Below are positions 57,239 through 64,000 of a stretch of 64,000 nt of DNA, in pieces. Both the position numbers and the translations under genes were made by a program. This stretch comes from Johnsonella sp. (lineage in GTDB: Bacteria > Bacillota > Clostridia > Lachnospirales > Lachnospiraceae): positions 1 to 64,000 of the forward strand of contig JAUMWW010000012.1 of assembly GCA_030529445.1 (NCBI GenBank). Direction: 5' to 3'. The notes beneath the pieces are model-generated. The model saw nothing but the letters and a program-made list of their open reading frames with translations. It searched no databases and had not been told where the DNA came from. Positions within the stretch are counted from its first letter, which is position 1. The number at the start of each line of letters is the position of its first letter.

Positions 57239-58471
57239 ATGAAGGGGAAATACGGTACATATATTTATTGGGGGATTACCGCACTTTGCGTAATCGCCAT
57301 CTCTATATTTGTAGGATTTATATTTTATCATTTCGGCACCATAAAGCAGGGGATTACCAAGATTATTGATATTTTGAATCCCATACTTTACGGTGCCTTG
57401 CTTGCGTTTTTGACCGCTCCCGTATACAATGCCTCCTATAAAGGATTGAAAAAGGCATACGGAAAGCTGATGAAAGAACAAAAGTATATCCATGCCTTGT
57501 CGGGGATGAGCGCAACCCTGCTCTGCGTCATCCTCGTGATAGCGGTGCTTACGGCTATGGTCTGGACGCTGATTCCCCAGCTGGTGCTGAGCATAAGCGA
57601 TATGATCCGGACTCTGCCCGAGAGCCTGAACAGGCTTTATTTTAAGATCGTCAAGCTTCTTGCGGATAATCCGGAGCTGGAGCAGATCGTGCGTGTAAAT
57701 TATAATGATTTTAACCGGAAATTTTCCTCATGGGCGCAAACCTCCTTTCTTCCGAATATCAATATTTACCTGATGGAATTTTCAAGCGGAATCATCAGCG
57801 TAGTGAGGGTTTTCCTGAGCTTCCTGATCGGCGTCATCGTGATGGTCTACCTCTTGAATATCAAGACCACGCTTGCGGCACAGGGAAAGAAGATTGTCTA
57901 CGCGCTTTTGCCCCTGAAATGGGCGAATGCCTTTGTCGAGGAATGCAGATATGTCAAGCTCGTGTTTTCGCAGTTCATCGTAGGAAAGATTATTGATTCG
58001 ATTATCATAGGAATCATCAATTATATTATGATGAATATACTTGCGCTTCCCTATCCCTTCCTCATCAGCGCGGTGGTGGGCTTGACGAATATTATTCCCT
58101 TTTTCGGTCCTTTTGTAGGAGCCATACCGAGTGCATTTATCATTCTCCTGGTTTCTCCCATCCAATGTCTGCAATTTTTGGTATGGATTCTGATCCTGCA
58201 GCAGATCGACGGCAATATCATAGGACCGAAAATACTGGGTCAGACAACCGGGCTTTCGAGTTTTTGGGTTTTATTTTCGATTATCCTTTTCGGCGGTCTC
58301 TTCGGAGTTGCGGGCATGGTAATCGGCGTTCCCACATGGGCGGTGTTTTACCGTCTGGTTGGAAATATTTCCAAGACCCTGCTCAAGAGAAGGGAACTCT
58401 CGGATCAGACAAAGCATTATATGGATTTGGAGCGTATCGATGAAGAAAGCAAAGAATATATTAATAACTAA
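57239..58471 (+). CDS. AI-2E family transporter (YdiK/PerM-like)
   Basis: The 410-residue membrane protein has about eight helices with the extracellular middle region typical of the AI-2E family. It also has the conserved FIVGKIIDSIIIGIINYI and GLTNIIPFFGPFVGAIPSA segments in its second half. Members export small molecules or act as Na+/H+ antiporters; autoinducer export is known for only some, so the substrate is open. Start 57239 is used because AAGGGG lies 9 bases before it; the TTG at 57233 is less likely. The last 32 bases overlap the SpoIID-like gene. Confidence 0.88.
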   Translation: MKGKYGTYIYWGITALCVIAISIFVGFIFYHFGTIKQGITKIIDILNPILYGALLAFLTAPVYNASYKGLKKAYGKLMKEQKYIHALSGMSATLLCVILVIAVLTAMVWTLIPQLVLSISDMIRTLPESLNRLYFKIVKLLADNPELEQIVRVNYNDFNRKFSSWAQTSFLPNINIYLMEFSSGIISVVRVFLSFLIGVIVMVYLLNIKTTLAAQGKKIVYALLPLKWANAFVEECRYVKLVFSQFIVGKIIDSIIIGIINYIMMNILALPYPFLISAVVGLTNIIPFFGPFVGAIPSAFIILLVSPIQCLQFLVWILILQQIDGNIIGPKILGQTTGLSSFWVLFSIILFGGLFGVAGMVIGVPTWAVFYRLVGNISKTLLKRRELSDQTKHYMDLERIDEESKEYINN

Positions 58472-60653
58472 GCGGGTGTTTGCCATTATTCCCCTCCTCC
58501 TCTTTATCGTATTGATCAGCTTTTTGAGCAATCGCTGGCTGGGCGGGGGAAAGACGATGAGCAGAGCGGGCGCTTATAAGGCATTGGCGCTTTCCCTCGG
58601 AGGCAGGGAGGAAATCGGCAGGCATCCGGATGAGGAAAGCTGCCGGGCATTTTTGGCAAAGAAGGCGATTATTGCGCAGGAGAGCGGGAAGGCAAAAAAG
58701 AGTGGGAACTATACCTACGGGGAGCTGAAGGCGCTTTATCAGCTCATTCCGGAAGATGAGAAAAACTTCGGATGGATCAAGAAAAAATCGGATTCCGCCG
58801 CGGTCAAGGAAAAGGATTTCTACAGATTTTATCTGTACTGGGCAAAATATAAGGACGGACAGGGCTTGGTAAAATCGGGGCAGGATCAGATTTACGGCTA
58901 TGAAAGAGGGCAGGAGGGAACCTTGCTCTATGCCTATGAGGGAGGCGCGCTCCTGTTTGACCGGGAGGATCATCTTGAGCGCTATCTCGATAAAACCGTG
59001 GATCTGATTCATGTTTCGGGGGAGATTTTATATATCCGAGAGATTCTTTCGGATGAGGTGGTATATGCCAATGTTTACCTCAATGAGAAAACGGAAAAGG
59101 GAGCGGATGTTTTGCTCCATTCCTTAAGGAGGGAGATTCCTTTTTCTAAGGAATTCAATGCCGCGGATGTAGAGACGGGAAAAATTGCGGTGCTTACGCT
59201 TAAAGCGGGAAAGATAAAGTCTCTTTCCTACAGGGAGCAGATCATCAGAGGAAGAGTGCTTGCCCAGAGTGATCGCGGCATAGAATTGGAGGGGCACGGC
59301 TTTTTGGAAGCAGCCCCGGATTTTTCGGGCTATATACCGGAGAGTCTGGAAAGAGAAAGTTTGAGCAAGATCCGGGTCGGCTCCTTTGCACATGATTTTT
59401 ATGTCGAGGAGGGAAAACTCGTCTCCGCCTTAAAAACCGGAGAATACAGCATGGATAGAGTGCGCGTGCTGATCAGCAATACCGGCTTTTCGCCGCTCCA
59501 CCATAAAACGATAAGAATGGCGGGAGAGGGAAATGTCAAGATCAAGATGGGAGAGAGTGAAAAAATAGTTCCGGCGGGAGAGGAGTTTACGCTGGACAGC
59601 GAGGCGGATGCCGCGCTTTTTGAAGGCGGGAAGAGGGTGCTGATCAGCTCCTACGCCCCGATTGCGGTCAGGAGCATAGAGAGGGCTTCGGGAACACCGG
59701 TTTACAGCGGAAAGTTTGAAGTGCTCAAAGCGGATGAGGGGCTTTATCTGATCAACGAGCTCGAGGTGGAGGAATATCTGCGCAAGGTCGTTCCCAGCGA
59801 GGTTCCGAGGAGCTTTTATCCGGAGGCGATCAAGGCGCAGGCACTGGGCGCGCGAAGCTATGTATATATGCAGATGGCAAGAAACGGAGAGCTTGCCCGA
59901 TACGGTGCGCATCTGGATGACAGCGACCGCTATCAGGTCTATAATAATTTCGGAGCGGCGGAGGAAACGGATGCGGCGATCCGGGAGACGGCAGGGCTTG
60001 CGCTTTATTATGAGGGTGAGCCTGCGCAGATCTTTTATTATTCCACCTCCGCAGGGATATCTGCGGATGCTTCCGTCTGGGGAAATTCGCCCTCGGAATA
60101 CCCCTATATGAAAAGCAGGGCGATCGCCCCGGATGCTTTGCTGCCCGATCTGTCGAGCGATGAGGCATTGAGGGCTTTTCTGGAGGATAAGGATTTTCCC
60201 GCGTATGAGAAGGATTATCCGCTTTACCGATGGGAGTTTCGCGTATATGCAAAGGATTTGGAGGAAGAGATAGGAGAAGTAAGCGGCATTGAGAATATTG
60301 CGGTGACAAAGCGCGGAGCGGGAGGAAATGCTCTGGAAGTGAGAGTGGACGGCAAGAGCGGCTCCTATACGATAAAGGGGCAGACCAAGATCCGGGCTTT
60401 GCTTTGCAATCCTCAGGCGAGGCTGATCGATAATGCCGGGGAGGAAAGCAGCGGATTTGAAACCCTGCACAGCGCGGTTTTTTGCATCGGGAAAGAAGAG
60501 GATGAGGAGGGCAGGATACGCTTTCTGATCAAGGGCGGAGGAAAGGGACATGGACTGGGCATGAGCCAGAATGCCGCCAATGAGATGGCAAAATCAGGAA
60601 TGAGCTGCGAAGAGATCATCACTTTCTTTTTCGAGGGAGTGGAGATTCGCTAG
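58440..60653 (+). CDS. SpoIID/LytB-domain protein
   Basis: The 737-residue protein has one N-terminal membrane helix (about 14-33), a long unassigned extracytoplasmic region, then a SpoIID/LytB domain (about 425-737). Motifs are VEEYLRKVVPSEVP, with the glutamate that is catalytic in SpoIID, AIKAQALGARSY, YYSTSAG and the closing GHGLGMSQNAANEMA. SpoIID is a lytic transglycosylase acting on denuded glycan strands during engulfment. Similar proteins occur in non-sporulating species as wall hydrolase helpers, so sporulation is not implied. The start at 58440 overlaps the preceding gene; the longer frame from 58359 is entirely inside it and unconserved. Confidence 0.85.
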   Translation: MKKAKNILITKRVFAIIPLLLFIVLISFLSNRWLGGGKTMSRAGAYKALALSLGGREEIGRHPDEESCRAFLAKKAIIAQESGKAKKSGNYTYGELKALYQLIPEDEKNFGWIKKKSDSAAVKEKDFYRFYLYWAKYKDGQGLVKSGQDQIYGYERGQEGTLLYAYEGGALLFDREDHLERYLDKTVDLIHVSGEILYIREILSDEVVYANVYLNEKTEKGADVLLHSLRREIPFSKEFNAADVETGKIAVLTLKAGKIKSLSYREQIIRGRVLAQSDRGIELEGHGFLEAAPDFSGYIPESLERESLSKIRVGSFAHDFYVEEGKLVSALKTGEYSMDRVRVLISNTGFSPLHHKTIRMAGEGNVKIKMGESEKIVPAGEEFTLDSEADAALFEGGKRVLISSYAPIAVRSIERASGTPVYSGKFEVLKADEGLYLINELEVEEYLRKVVPSEVPRSFYPEAIKAQALGARSYVYMQMARNGELARYGAHLDDSDRYQVYNNFGAAEETDAAIRETAGLALYYEGEPAQIFYYSTSAGISADASVWGNSPSEYPYMKSRAIAPDALLPDLSSDEALRAFLEDKDFPAYEKDYPLYRWEFRVYAKDLEEEIGEVSGIENIAVTKRGAGGNALEVRVDGKSGSYTIKGQTKIRALLCNPQARLIDNAGEESSGFETLHSAVFCIGKEEDEEGRIRFLIKGGGKGHGLGMSQNAANEMAKSGMSCEEIITFFFEGVEIR

Positions 60654-60737
60654 GCATCTTGTCAAAGCAGCCTCCATAAGATATAATTGCAGAAGCCAAA
60701 AGGATGAGGATTAAATAATTTGAAAGGTGATATAAAG

Positions 60738-61241
60738 ATGAGTTTACTGGAAAATTGGAGAAACAAAGCCTATGGAGAGGGGACGGACGATAAGCAGAAG
60801 GAGGAGCTTTGGAAAAAATATTTCCTGATCGAAAAGGGAATCTATGAAAAGCTTCTGGCGGATCACACTCAGGTAATCAGCTGCTCTGTTTCCGAGCTGG
60901 CAAAGCGCTTCGATACGGACATTGAAACGATTACCGGATTTTTGGACGGAATCAATGAATCGATTAAGGAAGCAAATCCCATCGAAACAATGAATGAGGA
61001 AACGCAGATCAAGATAGAGATCGATCCCGAGAAGCTTTACTATAATATGGTGGAAGCAAGAGCGGAGTGGCTTTACTCGCTGCCGCAATGGGATGCGATT
61101 CTTTCCGAGGAGAGAAGAAAAGAGCTCTATAAGGAGCAGAAGAAGAGCGGAACGATTGTAAAGGATAAGAAAATAGGAAGAAATGAGCCCTGTCCCTGCG
61201 GAAGCGGCAAGAAATATAAGCATTGCTGTCAAAATCGCTAA
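60738..61241 (+). CDS. SEC-C metal-binding motif protein
   Basis: The 167-residue cytoplasmic protein is mostly helical and ends with a SEC-C zinc motif, [18 protein letters not shown], with Cys-x-Cys and Cys-Cys ligands as at the end of SecA. The N-terminal region ([12 protein letters not shown]) is found in a family of small Firmicute proteins of unknown role. Start 60738 follows AAAGGTGAT; the TTG at 60720 is less likely. It has a probable terminator downstream and no functional neighbour. Confidence 0.82.
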   Translation: MSLLENWRNKAYGEGTDDKQKEELWKKYFLIEKGIYEKLLADHTQVISCSVSELAKRFDTDIETITGFLDGINESIKEANPIETMNEETQIKIEIDPEKLYYNMVEARAEWLYSLPQWDAILSEERRKELYKEQKKSGTIVKDKKIGRNEPCPCGSGKKYKHCCQNR

Positions 61242-61248
61242 GAGGGAT

Positions 61249-61316
61249 AAAATGCCGCATAGGCAAGCAGATGAGAGCAAAATGCTTGGCAAAGCGGCAT
61301 TTTCTCTGCTTTTTCC
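61249..61316 (+). terminator. Probable terminator after the SEC-C gene
   Basis: AAAATGCCGC (61249-61258) pairs with GCGGCATTTT (61294-61303) around a branched loop and is followed by a T-rich tract at 61309-61315. Confidence 0.5.
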
Positions 61317-61346
61317 TATGCCCCGCTTTTAGGAGGAGAAAGAAGA

Positions 61347-62117
61347 ATGGATATTTATACGGGATTTGCTTCGGTATACGATCTTTTTATGGATGATATC
61401 CCCTATCGAAAATGGGCTTTGCAGACGAGGGATCTTTTGCATTCCTATCATGCATTTTCCGGAATCGTTGCCGAGCTTGGCTGCGGGACGGGGAATCTGA
61501 CCGATATCCTCTCTGAGCTCGGTTATGATATGATAGGAATCGATATTTCACCGGATATGCTCGATATCGCAAATGAAAAAAGCAGGGCCGCGGGGCATGA
61601 TATCCTCTATCTCTGTCAGGATATCAGAGAGTTCGAGCTTTACGGAACCTGCGCCGCCATTATCAGCAGATGCGACTCCCTGAATTATATTACGGAGTAT
61701 CGGGATCTGGTGCGGGTTTTTCGTCTGGTCAATAATTATCTGGATCCCCGGGCTCCCTTTATTTTCGATATGAATTCCGTCTATAAATACGAGAGGGTTC
61801 TCGGGAACCGGACGATAGCCGAAAACAGGGAAGAGGGGAGCTTTATCTGGGAAAACGAATATGAAGCAAAGAGCGGGAAAAATATCTATGACCTGACCTT
61901 CTATATCGACGGAGGGGAAGGAAAATATCTTCGATTTGAAGAGCGCCATGTGCAAAAGGCATATTCCGTAGAGGAAATCAAGGCTGCGGCAAAGGCTGCC
62001 GGAATGCGCTGGGGAGGCGTGAAGGATGCGGATACGATGGAAGAAGTAAAGGAAGATACGCAAAGATATCTGTTTACTCTGTTCGAACAGGGGAAACAGG
62101 CTTTGCCTCAAGGATAG
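61347..62117 (+). CDS. Class I SAM-dependent methyltransferase
   Basis: The 256-residue protein has the Rossmann methyltransferase core: motif I VAELGCGTGNLTD near residues 37-49, motif II IGIDISPDMLDIA near 59-71, and the acidic loop CQDIREFE. The second half (FYIDGGEGKYLRFEERHVQKAYS) is typical of small-molecule methyltransferases of Firmicutes, whose substrates are unknown. AGGAGG lies before the start. It precedes hslO by 8 bases on the same strand, so the two form a likely operon. Confidence 0.88.
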   Translation: MDIYTGFASVYDLFMDDIPYRKWALQTRDLLHSYHAFSGIVAELGCGTGNLTDILSELGYDMIGIDISPDMLDIANEKSRAAGHDILYLCQDIREFELYGTCAAIISRCDSLNYITEYRDLVRVFRLVNNYLDPRAPFIFDMNSVYKYERVLGNRTIAENREEGSFIWENEYEAKSGKNIYDLTFYIDGGEGKYLRFEERHVQKAYSVEEIKAAAKAAGMRWGGVKDADTMEEVKEDTQRYLFTLFEQGKQALPQG

Positions 62118-62125
62118 GAGGAGAG

Positions 62126-63004
62126 ATGGCAGATTATCTGATCAAGGCGACGGCGGCGCAGGGAAGAGTGCGGGCTTTTGCCTGCGATACCAAAAACACC
62201 TGCGAATTTGCCAGACAGGCGCACCAAACCAGCCCGGTGGTAACCGCCGCGCTCGGAAGAATGCTCAGCGCAGGGCTGATGATGGGGAGCATGATGAAGG
62301 GGGAGGAGGATCTGCTCACCCTGAAGATAGAGGGAAGCGGACCGATGAAGGGAGTGCTCGTCAGCGCCGACAGCAGGGGCAATGTAAAGGGCTATCCCTT
62401 TTGCAGTATTGTGGATCTGCCCCCGAATGCACAAAACAAGCTGGATGTGGCGGAGGCGATCGGAGTCGGAGTATTGAGCGTGATTGCGGATGTGGGCATG
62501 AAAGAGCCGTATATCGGGCAGGTGGAGCTGATTTCCGGAGAGATTGCCGAGGATCTGACCTATTATTATGCCCTGAGCGAGCAGACGCCCTCCTCGGTTG
62601 TGCTCGGCGTACTGATGAATAAGAACAATACGGTTTCGGCAGCCGGAGGATTTATCCTTCAGCTGATGCCGGACTGCGGCGAGGAGATTATCTCGGAGCT
62701 GGAAAAGAGAATTGCGCAGACGGAAGCGGTCAGCACGCTTCTGGCTGAAGGAAAAACACCGGAAGAGATTCTCTGTGCCCTGCTTGAGGGAATGGAGCCG
62801 GAGATTCATGAAAAAATGGAAATCGGTTTCCATTGCAGCTGTTCGGAGGATAAAATCAAAAAAGCATTGGTCAGCGTGGGGGAAAAAGAACTCAGGGAGA
62901 TGATCGATGAGGGAAAGGATATCGAGGTCTGCTGTCATTTTTGCAAGAAGGCATATCGCCTCGGCAAAGAGGATTTGGAAGAGCTTTATCAAAGAGCGAA
63001 ATAA
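62126..63004 (+). CDS. hslO: Redox-regulated chaperone Hsp33
   Basis: The 292-residue holdase is activated by oxidation. The N-terminal substrate-binding region (YLIKATAAQGRVRAFACDT) and the C-terminal zinc-thiolate switch are clear: FHCSCS supplies two cysteines and, about 35 residues later, CCHFCK supplies the other pair. Length matches the family. It is eight bases downstream of the methyltransferase gene, with an AGGAGGAGA site before the start. The single-cysteine FACDT segment near residue 20 is outside the zinc site. Confidence 0.95.
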   Translation: MADYLIKATAAQGRVRAFACDTKNTCEFARQAHQTSPVVTAALGRMLSAGLMMGSMMKGEEDLLTLKIEGSGPMKGVLVSADSRGNVKGYPFCSIVDLPPNAQNKLDVAEAIGVGVLSVIADVGMKEPYIGQVELISGEIAEDLTYYYALSEQTPSSVVLGVLMNKNNTVSAAGGFILQLMPDCGEEIISELEKRIAQTEAVSTLLAEGKTPEEILCALLEGMEPEIHEKMEIGFHCSCSEDKIKKALVSVGEKELREMIDEGKDIEVCCHFCKKAYRLGKEDLEELYQRAK

Positions 63005-63082
63005 AAAATAAAAGAACTGCTCTTCAAAAAGCGGATAGCGCGGCAAAAGCCGGACCCTGCGTAAAAGACCCGATAATGCGGC

Positions 63083-63128
63083 AAAAACCCCTGTGAGAAT
63101 CCGTTTTCTTATCGGAATCTCACAGGGG
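63083..63128 (-). terminator. Intrinsic terminator of the cold-shock gene
   Basis: Read on the minus strand, a 16-base stem (arms 63128-63113 and 63103-63088, CCCCTGTGAGA paired with TCTCACAGGGG) is followed by TTTTT at 63087-63083. It may also stop the hslO transcript from the other side. Confidence 0.88.
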
Positions 63129-63168
63129 CTCTGCCTTGAAGATTTGCCAAGTTTAGTTTAATTCATCA

Positions 63169-63372
63169 TTATTTGATTATATTGACATTGACAGCCTGTG
63201 CGCCCTTTGCGCCCTCGATGACATCGTATTCAACCTCGGCGCCCTCTGCGAGAGTCTTAAAGCCCTCCATATTAAGTCCCGAGAAATGAACGAATACATC
63301 GCTGCCCTGCTCATCAGAAATAAACCCATAACCCTTTTGATTATTAAACCACTTAACTTTACCCTTACTCAT
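63169..63372 (-). CDS. Cold-shock-domain protein (CspA family)
   Basis: The 67-residue single OB-fold RNA chaperone has both RNA-binding motifs: KGYGFIS (RNP1) and DVFVHFS (RNP2), with the N-terminal GKVKWFN strand. Start 63372 follows GGAGG on the minus strand; the longer frame to 63597 is not conserved. A promoter with consensus-like boxes lies about 50 bases upstream and a strong terminator downstream. It is monocistronic. Confidence 0.97.
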   Translation of the reverse strand: MSKGKVKWFNNQKGYGFISDEQGSDVFVHFSGLNMEGFKTLAEGAEVEYDVIEGAKGAQAVNVNIIK

Positions 63373-63420
63373 TACTTGAGTCCTCCAAAAAAATAAAAAT
63401 TTCCTATGTAAACGATTTCC

Positions 63421-63449
63421 ATTATAACATACCTTAGAGAAAACGTCAA
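63421..63449 (-). promoter_or_regulatory. Sigma-A promoter of the cold-shock gene
   Basis: On the minus strand TTGACG (63449-63444) and TATAAT (63426-63421) are separated by 17 bases. Confidence 0.85.
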
Positions 63450-63478
63450 ACAAAATCAGATGTAGAGGTTTTAAATTT

Positions 63479-64000
63479 ATGCAAATTAACAATGTTTTTA
63501 AGCATTTTAATACGATTACCAAGCATAAATTAAGAGTTATGGATTTATGCTTTAAAGTGGGAATGATCAGACAGGGGCTTTTGCATGATCTGAGCAAGTA
63601 TTCTCCCGAGGAGTTTTTGAGCGGAGTCCGCTATTATCAGGGAAATAAGAGCCCGAATGCCGCCGAAAAGCTGGAAAACGGTTATTCCAGGGCATGGCTT
63701 CATCATAAGGGAAGAAATAAACATCATTTCGAATACTGGATCGACTATTCTCTTCGTCCCGAGGAAGGGCTGATCGGCATGAAGATGCCGCTTCGCTATG
63801 TGCTCGAGATGACCTGCGACAGGATTGCGGCTTCTATCATCTACAGCAAGGATCAATACCATGACGGCATACCATGGGAGTATTACAGCCAAAGAGAAAG
63901 CCAGGCAATTCATCTGCATCCCGAAACCAAGGCGCTGCTGGAGGAGCTCCTGATCATGAATCGGGATCGGGGGCTGAAAAAAACGCTTGCCTATATGCGC
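63479..64000 (+). CDS. DUF5662 family protein, cut by the window end
   Basis: An open frame starts at ATG 63479 and runs off the window after 174 codons. The visible part matches DUF5662 (small Firmicute proteins of unknown role). Its histidine/aspartate motifs look like a metal-binding HD-type site: [11 protein letters not shown] near residue 39, [16 protein letters not shown] near 75-90, and CDRIAASI near 114. AGAGGTTTT lies upstream as a modest ribosome site. It is divergent from the cold-shock gene. The C-terminus is not seen. Confidence 0.8.
   Translation, partial: MQINNVFKHFNTITKHKLRVMDLCFKVGMIRQGLLHDLSKYSPEEFLSGVRYYQGNKSPNAAEKLENGYSRAWLHHKGRNKHHFEYWIDYSLRPEEGLIGMKMPLRYVLEMTCDRIAASIIYSKDQYHDGIPWEYYSQRESQAIHLHPETKALLEELLIMNRDRGLKKTLAYMR

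Noticed and set aside
58440..60653. SpoIID-like protein as proof of sporulation
   Set aside because: SpoIID/LytB domains occur in non-sporulating bacteria and no other sporulation gene is in the window.

Overview
The window looks like a chromosomal piece of an anaerobic, low-to-mid GC Firmicute of the Lachnospiraceae type. Grounds: a selenoprotein betaine reductase module, a CIRCE-controlled groESL operon, strong Shine-Dalgarno sites, sigma-A promoters with near-perfect 17-base spacers, several choline-binding-type cell-wall proteins, and the overall gene complement. I cannot name the genus from sequence alone. There is no insertion sequence, prophage or CRISPR array.

Layout. 1-1.7 kb: the 3' remnant of an FtsX-type ABC permease with its ATPase. 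1.9-5 kb: D-lyxose isomerase, then an OPT peptide transporter paired with a PqqD-like protein. 5.2-11.5 kb: phosphoglycerate mutase (minus strand), an aconitase-family hydratase, FtsH and a CPBP membrane protease. 11.7-16.9 kb: a minus-strand operon grdI-grdH-BCCT transporter, divergent from a TetR regulator. grdH is read through an in-frame UGA as selenocysteine. 17-26 kb: groES-groEL, an L,D-transpeptidase, guaB, apbE, GtrA, YfhO and a NusG-domain-II protein. 26.3-29.1 kb: argG and argH. 29.2-32 kb: a Tet(M)-like GTPase fused to a YacP/Rae1-like NYN nuclease domain. 32.1-34.3 kb: a secreted IdeS/Mac-type cysteine protease with cell-wall-binding repeats. 34.4-35.1 kb: RNase H and tRNA-Leu(UAG). 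35.2-42.8 kb: a five-gene Liv-type ABC operon, then a three-gene TauABC/SsuABC-like ABC operon. 43-57 kb: a surface-protein island of three co-transcribed wall-binding proteins (546, 2217 and 1517 residues) and a separate 245-residue one. 57-64 kb: an AI-2E-family transporter, a SpoIID-like protein, a SEC-C protein, a methyltransferase, Hsp33, a cold-shock protein and a DUF5662 gene cut by the window end.

How the parts fit. The Grd module would import betaine (BCCT) and supply the substrate-specific component B of betaine reductase; the shared components (GrdA, GrdC, GrdD, thioredoxin, Sec machinery) must lie elsewhere. Four wall-binding proteins and the IdeS-like protease point to life on a host surface. 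The most novel candidates are the GTPase-NYN fusion and the IdeS-like protease outside its well-known streptococcal setting.

Gene-free stretches near or above 300 bases are 2414-2722, 15855-16163 and 42791-43205. Each holds the promoters, terminators or palindromes listed and nothing else I can recognise. The 5950-6244 gap holds the gpmA promoter and an unassigned leader.
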